DNA from: Misgurnus anguillicaudatus
Lineage: Eukaryota; Chordata; Actinopteri; Cypriniformes; Cobitidae
Assembly (NCBI RefSeq): GCF_027580225.2
Contig: NC_073355.2
Location: forward strand, 24,455,501 to 24,519,500
DNA: 64,000 bases
Direction of reading: 5' to 3'
Part shown: positions 1-40,500 of the stretch, one piece after another
How the letters are laid out: the number at the start of each line of letters is the position of its first letter
Numbering within the stretch: position 1 is the first letter of the stretch
Translations under genes and position numbers: made by a program
The notes under the pieces: generated by a model
Seen by the model: only the letters and a program-made list of their open reading frames with translations
Databases searched by the model: none
What the model was told of the DNA's origin: nothing

Positions 1-27800
<27,800 letters not shown>

Positions 27801-28600
27801 CCTCTGGGAAGAGGGGAGTGAGGGGGCCAGAATGGGATCAAATGGATCCCTTCACATGGATTGCCGCCATATGGATAACAGATCTCAAAGCAAACAGGAG
27901 ACTTTATTATCGAGTCTGAGCTGTCCAGGGAAACACTAGGCAGTGTTCTGAATGTCCACAGGGAAATCAAGGCATGTTTTTTTTTATTCTTTCTTTTTTC
28001 AATTTCTCCACTGCCAAGTGTTTCCCTGAAAGGGAACGGACTGCTTACTTTCAATATGAAGACTGGGGAGGTGAAGAAAAGAAAATCTATGTTTTGACGA
28101 GGAGGTGGGACGTCTGAACTTTCAGGACGTTTCATGCAGTCCCTCCTTAAGCGAAATGACAGGCCGTAATGTTGTCGCTAATCTTAGAAATACGAGAAGC
28201 TCTCTTAACACTCAAAAAAAAGAAGGATCACCTTTTTATTTTGCAGAACTTGACTGGAGATTTGTTTATTGCAAAAATCAGTCCAGAGGCTGGGAAATAT
28301 CGATGAGTTTTATCATCTACTGTTATTTATTGTATCCCAGTTGTGGTTGGGGAATGGGCAGAGGTGATCTCACCTGGACCGTTAAGAAAGCCCACCCTGC
28401 ACTTCAGAACCCAAACTCAAGAAAGCCGAATCGCTAACAAAAAAAATCGGAGCGAAAAATGAATAGCTCTTCACTCTTTCTTCTTCTATGGCTTCGTCTT
28501 CTGCTTCTCATTGGAAACATTGGAGTTTGAATCTTCTGTTGCACTGCCCAGCTTTCTTTGAACTCCTAGAAAATAAATCCCTTGGAAATCCTGCATGATT
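27801..28600 (+). other. cacna1a: cacna1a 3' UTR (proximal part)
   Basis: Follows the stop codon. A first AATAAA is at 28572-28577, with an A-rich stretch after it. A later AATAAA at 31949-31954 lies inside a transposon. The true end is not determinable; the UTR could extend farther through the unique sequence to about 30.5 kb. Confidence 0.5.
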
Positions 28601-30543
28601 GAAAAAAAAACAAGTTAAAAAAATATAAATGAAGAAATTTTTGATAAATAGGGGAAAGGGGGGATAAAATCATTGGCTTTTTTGTCATGTCTGTAAAGTT
28701 CTCTCTCTCTCTCCTATCAACACCCACCCTCTCTCTCTCTCTATCTCGCTCTCTGTCATCTCTTTCTCCAAACGGTGTGCTTGCAAGTCATTGGTAACAT
28801 ACATAGGTGTTCTTTAATGCTTACATTACACATTTTGTGCACACATTAAATTACCAAAAAATAACGATGAATTATATAGCACAATTATTTTTAAGCTAAA
28901 ATCATTTACATTCCTCTGTAGATAGGTGATTTGTTCACTTGCACAAAAACTGATATAGTAGCACACACTCACCTAGTATACACACAAACCTATACGCACA
29001 TAGCAGACAAAAGACATCTTCGAGCACTACAAGTGTCTTCCAGGGTATTAATGTGGAGAGATAGAGAGGTGGTTGGGTGAACGAGAAGAGAGAGAGAGAG
29101 AACCTTTCCATTTTTAGATATGATTTTTTGTTGATAATAACAATGTGTGTATAAAGATTGTCACATAATTGATGATGACGGTGATGGAGATGATGTTTTT
29201 CATTTGATTTTGTATCTGTTTTTGTATTTGATTGCGCTGCTCTCTGCATTGCCATACATGTTGTCATGTGAGTTGTGTGTAGATGGTGCGTGGAGCTCTG
29301 TGATTGTAATCCTTTGACAGGAACACATCTGACCTTCTACCAATCTAGCTCTCTGACATGAGCTGTTTCCATGGAAACACATTCTCAGCCGTATCACTGA
29401 GCGTTAATGACAGTTCGAAAGCATGCTCCGTCTGATCTCAAGTCTCTGTAACTGTGAACACTTTGTATCGAGAAGAAATTGTAATAGGATTCGAGTGAAT
29501 GAGAGGAGAGATTAGTTATTGATCTTACTAATAATATGCAGGGGATTTAGATATTTAGGTTGCGGATGATTGTTTGCGTTTTAGATCTCCTCTCTCGCTC
29601 CATTTTAATAATATCAAGAAGGAAAAAAGAAAGATATTTAACACAGTTTTTAAGTTGACAAAAAGTCATTCGATACTAAAGTATGAAAAGATAACTGAGC
29701 TCCACTACCTCTACTTGGTCAGCAGATGGCGCCGTGATCCACATTGTTGGGCAGCCAGTGGTCTTGGTTCTGAGTCGCCTATTTCTGTTTTATGTTTTTG
29801 TCAATGACCTGTACACTGAGAGTACTACTATGTGTCTGTCACAAATGGTGCACTGTTCTGTGTTCAGGAAATGTAACACAGCCAATCAAACTGCACATGT
29901 AACACAGCACAGAAACATGTAACATCAAATTGCATGGGTGAAACAATGACCGGGCCTTTTCTGACAAAACTCGTCTCTTGTGTCCCCCTGATCTTTGTGT
30001 GTTTTCGGCCCACGTCCTCTGCGGAGCGACCCCGCGTACACAGACCCACTGCCGAACTCATCATAACCTGCAGCATGTGCAAATTATAGTGTATGTAGCA
30101 TTACTAACATAGTATTATCATCACGCACACACTTTACTCGATTCTGGATGTAGCATTCGTTGTGTGATATAAGAGTGAAACGGTTGGCAAATTTACGCCT
30201 CTCCAGGTTCAGTATCTCCCTAGTTATGCGTTTTTTGAATGGTTTATCTATGAATTACATTATTAGGGATGTATTACTGAGATCAGTGCCTTATTCACTT
30301 TTTGCTATGTCATAGATGTCGTATTTAGAGTGCATGATGTACACATATACAGCTGCAATGTGATGGTTTGCAGTGCTTTCTTCACACAGAAATTTTTTTT
30401 GATTTCAGCACACACATTTCATAAATAGTTTGAGTTGAGAGTAAGGTGAGAGTAAAATGTTTGTGAACTCTGTGTCGGTCTGTGTATTTGTACAGGATCA
30501 AGAGAAGTTTGTCGAAAATTCGTGGTGCAAATGATTTTTCATG
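28601..30543. other. Distal 3' UTR or intergenic DNA, no gene recognised
   Basis: Unique-looking sequence with CT/GA simple repeats near 28.70-28.76 and 29.09 kb. Reading frames up to 110 codons show no recognisable domain. It may be transcribed as extended cacna1a 3' UTR. Confidence 0.4.
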
Positions 30544-32670
30544 CAGTTGTGAACAGAGGTATTGGCACCCTTTGTAAATGTGGGCGGGGAAGGCTGTGAA
30601 GATAAATATATGGTGTTTTTCTGTTTGAGCTTTAATTTAGAAACATCACAAAAATCTAATGTTTCATTTATTAAAAAAAAAATTTGAAAGTGGAGGGGTC
30701 AAATCATAAATAATTAGACATTGGCCACAATTATTGCACAATTATTACTCTTTGCTACCTCCGTTTGCAAGGGTAACAGCTGTGAGTCTTCTTTTATAAT
30801 GTTTAATGATGTTGAAGAATTCATGACAAGTGATCTTAGATTATTCCTCCATACAGGATTTCTCCAGACCCTTCATATGTTGGTTCTCTCTCCTCTTTAT
30901 TTCACTTTAGTCATTTTCTGTATGGTTCAGGTCAGGGAATGGGAGGGCTATGGCAGAACTTTGATTTTGTGCTTAGTGACTCATTTTTTGTTGATTTTTA
31001 TGTTTGTTTTAAGCCAATTTTTTAATGAAAGATTTAACCACAACTCATTATAAGGTTTCTAGTAGAGCAAGTCAGGTTTTGACTTTTTTATCTGTTTTTT
31101 TTATATATATATAATCCATGACACCATGTATCTGATTAAGATGTCCAGGACCTCTGGTCTGATATAAAAGTAGTAGGGTTGCAACAGTAAAGATTCTGGG
31201 GTACACTCTCAGAAATAAGGGTACAAAAGTTGTTACTGGGACAGTACCCTTTCAAAAAGGTACACCTTTGTACCAAAGAGTGCATATTAGTACTCAAATG
31301 TACATATTGGCAGTTCAAAGATCAGTTTTGGGGAAAGTTACTTTTAAAAGTAATGCATTAAAATATTAAGTTACTCCCCCAAAAAGTAACTAATTGCGTT
31401 ACTAGTTACTTTTCATGGAAAGTAATGCTTAAGTTACTTTTAAGTTATTTTCGCGTTACTTTTTCTTACTTTGCAGGTGTTTTTTTATGACTGAAAAGTT
31501 CTGCATCCAGAAATTGCATATTTTCAACGCAAAAATGTCAAGCTCTGGTCTGCCATCAACATTTCTGACTGAAACTGTTCACGCATAGAGTGTGTAATTC
31601 TACGTTCAGTTTAATGCAGTACATTGTTTTTTTTTTACATCTAATTAATTAAACTGAAAAGTAACTCGCATTACTTTTTTAAAAAAGTAACACAAATATT
31701 ATTGTGTACATTTATAAAGTACTTTACTTGTAAGGTAATATTATTATGTAATGCACGTTACTTGTAATGCGTTACCCCCAACACTGTCAAAGATACATAT
31801 TTGTACCTAAATGGTACATATTAGGACCTTTTTAAAAGGGTACTGCCCCAGCTTTGTACCTTTATTGTTGCCAGTGTATATTTAACTGTTTACATGAAGC
31901 ACGTTTTAATCCCTGTGTGCACCAAAGCTATCTTGTGTTTCTGCTGACAATAAACTCTTTTCCTTTCATATGGTTGTGAACCCAGTCCTATTTAAAGTTC
32001 CAGTATGCAAATGTATTGTGCTTGAGTTTGTTTTTGTTTTAGAGCAGAGGATTTGTTTCTTTAACAACTTGAGGTGATGGCGGTGCGATTTTCCTTTATT
32101 TTATTTAATTTTTTAGGCTTTCTGACCCCAAGATTCAATTGATTTCTGATGTTCTCCATCTGTGGTCCTTGGAGAGTCTTTATCCACTCAAATTATTTTC
32201 CTTGCTAATCATTAAGATGATATAGACACACGTCCTCTTTCAGGCAGATTTGCAACATCACTAGTTGATTTAAATGTCTTCATTATTGCCCTGATTGTGG
32301 AAATAGATGTTTTCATGGTTTTAACTATTTCCTTAAAGTCACTTTCTACTTTGTGTAGCTCAACAATCTTTTGCTTGACAACATCATGTTTCTAGTCACC
32401 TTTGGTGTGCTAAGAAAATGTTAACATCAATGGGAATACTTCAGAGATTTTTTACTCATAAAAATTTCTAGGGGTGCCAATAATTGTGTCAAGTATAGAA
32501 AGACATTTATTTAATAATGTAATTTTCCCCCAATTTCAATTGTTTAATTCAATAAAACATTGTATTTTGTGGTTTTCTTTTTAATTAAAAAAAAAGACAA
32601 ATCTTAGATTTGTTTTCTCAGCTTTCTTTGCTCATTTTTGCCGGGGGTGCCAATATTTGGTCCACAACTG
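30544..32670 (-). mobile_element. Tc1-like transposon relic containing two nested insertions
   Basis: The ends are inverted copies: CAGTTGTGAACAGAGGTATT and AATATTTGGTCCACAACTG. The interior, read on the - strand, resembles Tc1-family text, but no intact transposase remains. Inside it, 31203-31878 is a GGTACA-family element (ACACTCTCAGAAATAAGGGT at the left, TTTATTGTTGCCAGTGTA at the right). Inside that, 31323-31786 is a hAT MITE with a perfect 8-base duplication TCAAAGAT (31315-31322 and 31787-31794). Three insertion events are therefore layered. Confidence 0.75.
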
Positions 32671-33276
32671 TACTCTTAACTTTGTACGTGTGCGTGTGTG
32701 AGGCTGTAAAAGAAAAGGAAAGAAAAGCAACAGTCTGGATATGGCATTGACATTTCTCACTGTCTGTTCAAATAATTCATCACTACTAACAACCTCAGTC
32801 CATGTTCTACTAACAAGTGGCAAGTAAAAATACAATGCCATCAAGCAATGTGGGCGTCACATTGTAAAAAAAAAAGTTTAAAGACCTTTTCTTTCTTCAG
32901 ATACAAAAAAAGTGTAGAAAAGTATGTACCTCAAGAACTGCATGTGCTATGTGCATGCCACAGCATTCAACAGCGGGAATAAAAAAGGAACATTTTGTAG
33001 AAAACACACAAGTACGGATCAATCTTTTTTAAAGTAATACATTCCTTTATGCTCTATTTTTTAAAACTAACAAAAAACGAATACAATCGTAACCTGGGGA
33101 GGAAAATAATTTTGGTGTGATTTGAAAGTTCTGTTTTTTCTTCTGTTTCTAGCTATTTTTTCTGCAACCTTAAAAGAGAGACACTTCAACACTATGTTCA
33201 GGACACAACATGACTGATGTCACACAAAAAAAATGAAATAAAAGTGTCAAGAACCATTTTGCTGTTTTTGAGTTGG

Positions 33277-33281
<5 letters not shown>

Positions 33282-33318
<37 letters not shown>
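33282..33318. repeat. GT dinucleotide microsatellite
   Basis: An uninterrupted run of about 18 GT units. The flanking 32671-33848 is unique-looking intergenic sequence with no gene seen. Confidence 0.95.
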
Positions 33319-33319
<1 letters not shown>

Positions 33320-33848
33320 ACGTGCGTGTGGGCGTGCAAGCGTGTGTGTGGTTCTGGAGATCCCTTTCTAACCTCTTCCTTCCACTATTTTCTTACACAA
33401 TTTCAAATGAATGTGTGTTGAGGATGCACTCTGCTCTTTGTGTCATCTCCACTTGTGTGCTTACAATCCTGCTCTCAGAGAAAAGGTACAAATGCTGTTA
33501 TTTTTAAGAGGGATCAGACCACAGGAGTGGACATAAGACACCCTGAGGTTAGGTGTCTTGCTCAAGTACTCTTAGCAGGATTTGACGCTGTGCATTAATG
33601 GCTCTTTACTATTGCTGTCAGATGCTGTTTGTGAAATGATGCAAAGCACATATAGGGTCCAACAGTCTGGAAACTGTTTAACGTTCTTTTCTAAATTACT
33701 AAAATTTCAACAGTAGCGAGTAATTGTTGGTTTTATACTCAATATGGCCTTGAGACCGTGTTTATGTGTTTAACCAGATTGAAAATTTGTGTGTGGAAAT
33801 CTGAAAGTTTTGTCTGTTAGGTGTTAGCATGGCCATTTTATTAGAGAG

Positions 33849-34106
33849 CACTGTAAAAAATACTTTGCTGCCTTAAATTTTTTGTTGAATCAACTCGGAT
33901 TTACAAGTCATTTCAACTTACTATTATTAATCTTGACTAGAGATGAGTTGTTATAACTACAGGTGAGTTGTTATGACTTACAAAATTAAGTTGACTTTTC
34001 TTAACTATATTTTATAAGTTGTGACAACTCATCTCTGTTGACATGAATTGTAAATCTGAGTTGATTTAACAAAAATTTTTAAGGCAGCAAAGTATTTTTT
34101 ACAGTG
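33849..34106. repeat. MITE with perfect 24-base inverted ends
   Basis: The first 24 bases (CACTGTAAAAAATACTTTGC...) are the exact reverse complement of the last 24 (...GCAAAGTATTTTTTACAGTG). The internal AAGTTGACTTTTC and TTGAATCAAC blocks recur in a diverged copy at about 36547-36749. Confidence 0.85.
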
Positions 34107-34299
34107 AGGCCATTTCTTGAATCTAATTTCCTTTTTTGACACTTAATAAAATACTAAAAATAGGGCAAAAGAAAAGTTTCCTATAGCTTGTAGAGTAGTG
34201 ACAGAACAAATGTGTTTGGTTCTCAGAGCAGAGGAATGCTAAAATGTAAATCTTGCTGCATGCACTTTAAATTGGACTAAGCTAAAAGGTGTGCGTGTA

Positions 34300-37200
34300 C
34301 AGCAGGTAAAATAAGTATTAATCGTATCACCATTTTTTTTTCAGTTAACATACCTATGCAGTCACCACATTCAAAGAAATCAAACTATAGTAGTTCATAA
34401 AATAAGTTATGTGTTATCACGTAAAATGAGTATGACACAAGAAAAGTATTGAACACGCTTAATAAAATGTATTTAATACTTTGTACAAAAGCCTTTGTTG
34501 GTAATGAAAGCTTCAAGACGCATCCTGAATGAAGAAACAGTTGCATGCCTTGCTTAGATATGATTTTGACCTTTTCTTCCACACAAACTTCTTCAAATCT
34601 TGAAGGTTGTGGGCCTCTTCTGTACATTATGATCTTTAGTTCTTCTTTCCATAGATTTTAATTGGATTCAAGTCAGGTGATCAGCGGAGCCATTCTAGCA
34701 GCTTTATTTTCTTTGCTTGGCTGTGTGTTTGGGTTTTCCCATCATGAAATGTTTCTTGCATGACACCTTGGTAATAAGACACTATTTTATAGGCCATCAG
34801 TTGGGACTAAACTGGCTGTTATTATTTGCACTTACTTAAGGGGCAGGATTGCTTTTTTATTACTGACTGTATTGGCTTTTCATGCCTTTTGCACCTCCTT
34901 TTCTATGGGGTCCAATGGTTTTGCCCATTGTGTCATTTTACGTGATTACACATAACTTAATTTATGGACATCTATGGCTTGATTACTTTGCATGTGGATT
35001 GCATGGGTTGTTACCAGTGTTGGGTAAGTTATTTAAAAAAGTTAATAAATACTACTAATTACATTTTCAATCATGTACAAATTACTCTCTCCAAAAAACG
35101 ATTTGTTGGCTGAACAACCATTACTTAATAAAGTAATTAGATTAAACACAAAAAAAGTATTCATAACTTTCCAACCTCTACTTAACACATTTAGTTTGTG
35201 TAACACAAACATTTTAGTTACCAGTGAACTTAAATGTATGCAAAAATAAAATTAAAAAACATAAGTAATGCCAACTACTATAACAATTGCGTCAAAATTA
35301 AGTAAATCTAGCATAACATTTTAAGTACCTAAGAGCCACGTGATATGCAAATTTCCCATGATGCCTCTCCAGACAATAATTCTGACATTTGTCGTAGCCA
35401 TTTTGTGAAGCACACTGTAAAAAATCCAACTTCAAAATGTTCTTTCAATTAATGTAATTATGTAACTTGAACAAAGATTTTTTTGTTGAAGGGCGTCAAT
35501 TCATTATTTTGTGTTCACTGAATGAAATAAGCAAAATCATCCTGCTAACAAATACTATTTGAAGAGTTTCGTTGCAAAACCAGATAACCACCGTTTTTTT
35601 AATTTTTCAGAAATCTCTTTTTTTGGTTGTGAATTCCAATTAATTTCAATTTAACTGCAGTTGTTTTGTTTTGATTTAAACCTTCATAACTTAAAAAATA
35701 CAGCTAAGTAGCACCATAAAACAAAATAATAACATGATAACATAATAATAAACATGTTTTCACAAAAATGTAAAAAAAATGGATTAATCTCGTTTTGCTA
35801 CGAAACTCTTCATTTTGGTTACTGGACGTAGATATATACATGTTCACTCCTTTGATTAATATTTACTAAAAAAGTTTAGTGTTTTAATATTTGCTGGCTT
35901 TATTTATGTTGATATGTTGTTATGTTAATGTTAGTTGTATGTTGTATTAAGAGTAATTTTGAAAGAATGATGTTTGTTCATTGTTATCATGATTGAGAAC
36001 TATGTGTTCAGTGTAGAGGATGGCACAGTGGGTTAGCGCGCGTCATCGTTGCCTCACAGCAAAAACGGTTTTTGGTTCAAGCAAGGGCTAAGTCAGACAA
36101 AGTCTTTGTTCAGGAGACCTTTCTGTGTACACTCCCACAGTCCAAAACATGCAGGTTAGCTGAATTGGATACACTAAATTGCACTTTACCCAACTTCACT
36201 CTAAAAAATTATGTGTTAGATTTACTTCTTGTAAGTAAAATTATCTAAATTGGGATTACTTAAAAAGTGTGAGGCAAAAATATATTTTAAGTAAATCCAA
36301 CACATCACTTTAATTACTTATTACTAATTACTTTCTTAATCCTGTTTAATAAATGATACAAAGATAGGCTTGAAACATCTCAAATAAATCATATAACAGT
36401 ACATACATTTTTCTGGTCACACTTTTTAAGATACAATTCTCATTATTAACTAACTATTTACTACTTTTGCCTCAATGTACTCCTAATTGCTGCTTATCAA
36501 TAGTTACTAAAGTAGTTGTTAAGTTAAGGTCTTAATCAGGCATTAATTTGTGCTTTTTAAGTAAAAAAATATTTTCTGCCTATTATTTTTTTGTTGAATC
36601 AACTCAGATGTCATTTCAACTTATTATTATTTATCTTGACTAGAGATGAGTTGTTATAACTACAGATGAGTTGTTATAACTTATAAATATAGCTGAAAAA
36701 AGTCTTGAGTTGATTTAACAAAAGAATTTAAGGCATTTTTTACAGTACACAAAAACAGACGGTGCTAAATGGCACTGAAAGTGATTCTTGGCTCGTAAAC
36801 AGAGGGGAGCCATTTTTAGTGCTATATATATGGTTCTACATAGCACCTTATGGTGCTACACGGGTGCTACAGGTACTTCATCTGTGTTATATGGCGCTCA
36901 AAAAATGGTTCCTGATTACGAGGCCAAGAAACGCCCCCAGTGACATTTAGCCCCATTTGCTTTTTAGAGTGTATGCTAATAGCAGCCAATATCTCAGTAA
37001 TATTAATAACCAACCAGTTAATAGTGAGAATTGTAAACTAGAGTGTTTCTATTATTCTTATTACATCACCCAATTATATAAAGTAAGAAGGATACGTAAA
37101 ACATGCAATTTAACCTTATATTTTAAATTCCGATGTTAAATCCACTATTGTATTATATATAATTGATCTACAGTCAATACACAGTATTTAGTTCAATAAC

Positions 37201-37386
37201 ATTAAAAGAAACTGTAATTTAATTACTGAAAAATTAGGAATAATCCCTTACTTCAAGGAAAAAGTAATTAAATTACAACGACTAATACTTGATGTTGTAC
37301 CAACATCTGCTTAAAATATCATGTCAATACCTTTACAATATAGGTTCTAAAATATGGTGATATGTTCAACACTTATTTTACCCGCT
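34300..37386 (-). mobile_element. Tc1-like transposon relic, split by several younger repeats
   Basis: The left end CAGCAGGTAAAATAAGTATT and the right end AACACTTATTTTACCCGCT are inverted. The - strand at 34385-34930 resembles a decayed Tc1 transposase region with in-frame stops. Bases from about 35013 on hold inserted repeats: a CAGTGTTGGG-type hAT copy start, a tRNA-type SINE fragment at 36018-36185 (GATGGCACAGTGGGTTAGCG, later CACAGTCCAAAACATGCAGG), and small MITEs at 36190-36305, 36547-36749 and 36757-36972. Confidence 0.65.
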
Positions 37387-38600
37387 ATATCTCAGATTTT
37401 CAGTGTTCTTTCAGACTTTTGCCCGCTAAGGTATTTGTGGCAGCATGTGCTGTCCTGGCAGTATCTTGATTTAACAGCCACTGTAAACTGTCTGCCTGCC
37501 CCCTTTCTTTTTACCCTTGTTCTGTCCTTTTACGATCGTGTTTTTGTCTATATGAGGTTCTGCTGAGCTGAGTGTTCTGGAGTCATTTGCTCAGGAGATT
37601 GCAGCAGAAATCTGCATTCCTGTGAGATTTCAGACACAAGAGCTTCAGGTTACAGACTCCACAAGGAAAGGGAGGGGGGAACTCATACCATTAGCAGGAC
37701 AATTGATTGGCCACACAGGCATTCATACGCTCCCCTCCCCCTGGCTGCTTGCTGTATGTCGCCCAGATGTGCGGATGTGTGAAGGGTGCTGTCCTTCCTC
37801 TCGTCTAATAATACCTCCTTCCGCTCACTCACACATTCCTCTCTCTCTCTGCCTGCCCCGTTTCCTGTGCCCTTCCCCCTTCCAACCTGGTGCATGATTG
37901 TGCTGTGTCAACAACACATGGTTTATGCAAAGATATATAGGATCTTTAACATGTTTGCTCATTTACATGGAATTACCAGTATTTTGTAAATAAAATGACA
38001 ACAATGTAGGTCAATTTGGCTTTAAAATGTTTATATAGCCTATATCTTTTAATTGTGTATTGTATTGTATTTGCAGATATGTATGTAAAAATAATAATTT
38101 TCAAATCTAACTGCTTAAGTTTACCCATCATTGCATTCACTTTTCAGACTTAATGACCATTAATCATTTTTTGTTGTTGTTTTAAGTTAAAGTGAGAGAA
38201 AAATCTTCTATACTAAAAATGTTGGCATAATTACCCTGTCTCAGATACATTAACTGTATATTATAAAGCATTTTTTCATTTAAGATGTTAATTTAAAGCA
38301 TTAAGATGCGTCAAAATATTTTAAAATGATGACCAAAGATTAAAGCAAAACATGTAGTTTTAACTCACTATTCTGTCAACAACTGCTATAAATAGTCAGT
38401 TGTGTTAGGGTTACTACAGGATACCAACTAATAACTTGCATAGAATTTAGAAGCAACCTGATGAGAGATGCTGTGAAAGGAAGTGACAGGTTGTGGTTTT
38501 ACTACACTTGCTGATGGCCCATTAATCCTTTGTAAAGAATACCTAAACGTTTAACTGCTATTATTCTTTTGTTATCCATATCCTGAGCCAGCTTGAGAGT
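37387..38600. other. Intergenic DNA between cacna1a and ier2
   Basis: No gene, repeat or RNA feature could be supported. Bases 37620-37900 are richer in C/T than their surroundings but show no coding signature. Confidence 0.4.
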
Positions 38601-38710
38601 TGAAAAGATGTGGGAGTGTAACAGTCATGACAGCGATCATCCGGCCCGATGCGCTCTCACCGCATCCTGCCTTCCGCGAACACCTCCCGCCTGCCCGCGA
38701 GCTCCCCGCG

Positions 38711-38723
38711 CGCCTCCTGGTGG
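38711..38723 (-). promoter_or_regulatory. Candidate CTCF-type site
   Basis: The - strand reads CCACCAGGAGGCG, 12 of 13 positions of the CTCF core CCASYAGRKGGCR. It lies in an isolated GC-rich patch (38630-38740) and is followed on the + strand by an E-box CACGTG (38725-38730). Position between cacna1a and ier2 would suit a domain boundary. This is motif evidence only. Confidence 0.35.
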
Positions 38724-38839
38724 TCACGTGACAAACAATACTTCAACAACACAGACCAAACCTAGCTGACTCAGAAAATTTCCCAGATAAACCGGTCTTG
38801 ACATGACACGTCACAAAAAATGTTTATGATACGAAATCT

Positions 38840-38845
38840 TTTATT
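38840..38845 (-). terminator. ier2: Probable ier2 polyadenylation signal
   Basis: AATAAA on the - strand about 490 bases after the ier2 stop, giving a 3' UTR of roughly 0.5 kb, a plausible length. It is the first such hexamer I found downstream of the stop codon. Confidence 0.5.
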
Positions 38846-39017
38846 ATACAAAAGTGAGGTAGATATCAAACAGAGAGAAAATTGGCGTGTATTAGCTTAT
38901 GTCATATTAACCCAAGACCCACTCAGTGGTGTTGGGCTGTTCTGGTAGCACCTTAAATACGTATTAAACTTAAATACGTAATATTTAAACACATTCAGTA
39001 CAAGAACACATTCTTGG

Positions 39018-39033
39018 CAAATAAATAAATAGG
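39018..39033 (-). promoter_or_regulatory. ier2: AU-rich element in the ier2 3' UTR
   Basis: The - strand (mRNA sense) reads CCTATTTATTTATTTG, with overlapping ATTTA pentamers and the UUAUUUAUU nonamer. Elements of this kind direct rapid decay of immediate-early mRNAs. It lies about 300 bases after the stop and before the probable poly(A) signal. Confidence 0.6.
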
Positions 39034-39335
39034 AAAAGTTCATGTTAATGTCCATGGGATTTGTTTCGATCACAGTTTTTCCTCAGAAGTAGGCAACATG
39101 TCCTGAATCAGATCGTTTTTGAACAATAGTTCAAGTTTCCAAAACAAGCCCGGACTTGCGCAATCCATCGATCTGATATCGCCTTCTCCAGATCTGGGAA
39201 TTCCTTTCAGCAAAGTGCTATTGGGATAGCTACTGTTTCTGTGCCACACTACGACTTTCCCTCGGTAGTGCGCAAAGTTCACATATGCCTTCACTCTCTG
39301 CACAATACCTCGTGCTGAGCTTTAAGTCTTCCCTT

Positions 39336-39917
39336 TCAAAATGTCACAATTGCTCTTGGCACGTGCACAAATGACAGAGAGTCCAGCTTTCTACCACAGT
39401 TCGCAGAATTATTCTGGGATGTCTGCAGAATTCCTCTGACCTCCTCACTCTCCAGTTTGGCTTTTTTGCATGGCAGGAAGTCAGGCTCCGTGGCTGTTCT
39501 GCTCCGTCTCTTTCTGGAGTGTCGGTCTAGTCTGCTTGGGTTGCAGTTCTCTTTGTCCACTATCGGTTGTGTAGGACTGTGGAGATCCGGCTGGGTTTCG
39601 AGTTCGTGCGTTTGCTTATCCTCGGAAGGTTGTATCTCCATAGTGCACTGTTGAGTTGGCACTTCAGACACCGTGGAGCTTGCTGTGTCCATCGGCTCGT
39701 CTGTTTGTGATGTGCTCTCTGTGACACTGGATGTGTCCGTTTGTCCCTTGTTCTCGTTTTGCAGTCTGGCAAAGTGGTAGATGTCCCTTGCAGATTTCAT
39801 GACGAGCGTCAGCAGCAGGCTCCGGTGGAGACGAAGTCCACCGCGCTGGGTGCGCGAGCTGTACATTTTACCCAAAGCCTGGATCATAATCTGCTTGGCC
39901 TCTGCTGTGACATCCAT
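39336..39917 (-). CDS. ier2: ier2, immediate early response 2 (single exon, 193 aa)
   Basis: Nuclear immediate-early protein of the IER family, induced by growth factors and linked to transcriptional control; its exact molecular activity is not well defined. The conserved N-terminal IER domain is clear: MDVTAEAKQIMIQALGKMYS then SRTQRGGLRLHRSLLLTLVM and KSARDIYH, close to human IER2 (QRGGLRLHRSLQLSLVMRSA). The middle is Ser/Thr/Gln-rich and disordered. A basic nuclear-localisation-type stretch, RHSRKRRSRTATEPDFLPCK then KAK, matches the KRRSSS...PSKKARLE region of the human protein. The end HVPRAIVTF matches human LVRAVVAF, so the gene is complete although shorter than the human 223 residues. 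It is intronless, as is usual for IER2. Position between cacna1a and nacc1 supports the call. The start is the first ATG after the TATA box. Confidence 0.93.
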   Translation of the reverse strand: MDVTAEAKQIMIQALGKMYSSRTQRGGLRLHRSLLLTLVMKSARDIYHFARLQNENKGQTDTSSVTESTSQTDEPMDTASSTVSEVPTQQCTMEIQPSEDKQTHELETQPDLHSPTQPIVDKENCNPSRLDRHSRKRRSRTATEPDFLPCKKAKLESEEVRGILQTSQNNSANCGRKLDSLSFVHVPRAIVTF

Positions 39918-40054
39918 TGTTCTACTTTAGTTTCTACTTAATTAACTTCCGGTTTCTTTATAAATATACAAACAATGTTGGTTTAATTTTTCTCTATCTT
40001 ATTTTCACAGTCGTTTCATTCACCGAAATAAACCCCAGCGTACAGGCAGCGGGG

Positions 40055-40062
40055 TTTATATA
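40055..40062 (-). promoter_or_regulatory. ier2: ier2 TATA box
   Basis: TATATAAA on the - strand, about 140 bases before the ier2 ATG, leaving a 5' UTR of roughly 110 bases. A CRE-like TGACGTAC (40070-40077) lies just upstream. Both are typical of signal-induced immediate-early promoters. Confidence 0.7.
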
Positions 40063-40420
40063 GGTTTGGTGACGTACGCGCTAGTGATAGACATTTGGAC
40101 TCCTCCCATGACTTGCTACTCTACTCTGTTTGAGGAAATAAGCAGAACGTGTATCACTTTCTTCCTGATGTAATCTCTTTGTCATAATACTTTTTGATGA
40201 TTAGGTATGGTATCACAAACTAGCTACCACAACACTAATAACTCACAAATAATACTAATAATTATAATATAAAAAACAAACTATACTGACCGCTATAGAA
40301 CATATATGATGCTTAAAATTAGATATCTTACTCGACAATAAAATGCTAAATTCATAAGTGTTAAAGTAAATGACCACTTTCATTTAAATATGTATTATTA
40401 GTATCCACATTCACTTATGC

Positions 40421-40430
40421 CCATATAAGG
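40421..40430. promoter_or_regulatory. CArG box (SRF site), ier2 upstream region
   Basis: CCATATAAGG, a perfect match to CC(A/T)6GG, about 360 bases upstream of the ier2 TATA box. It is followed directly by AACATCC, which contains an Ets-type core (GGAT on the other strand). Confidence 0.6.
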
Positions 40431-40500
40431 AACATCCGCAGGTTAGTCTGCTCTATGGAAAACCCATGACGCGTGGGCTGGTTCAAGCTACTTCCTGTTG

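Noticed and set aside
39070..39303. 77-codon - strand reading frame just after ier2
   Set aside because: It opens with GTG, has an in-frame TAA shortly upstream and no early ATG. It overlaps the ier2 3' UTR and resembles no protein I know.
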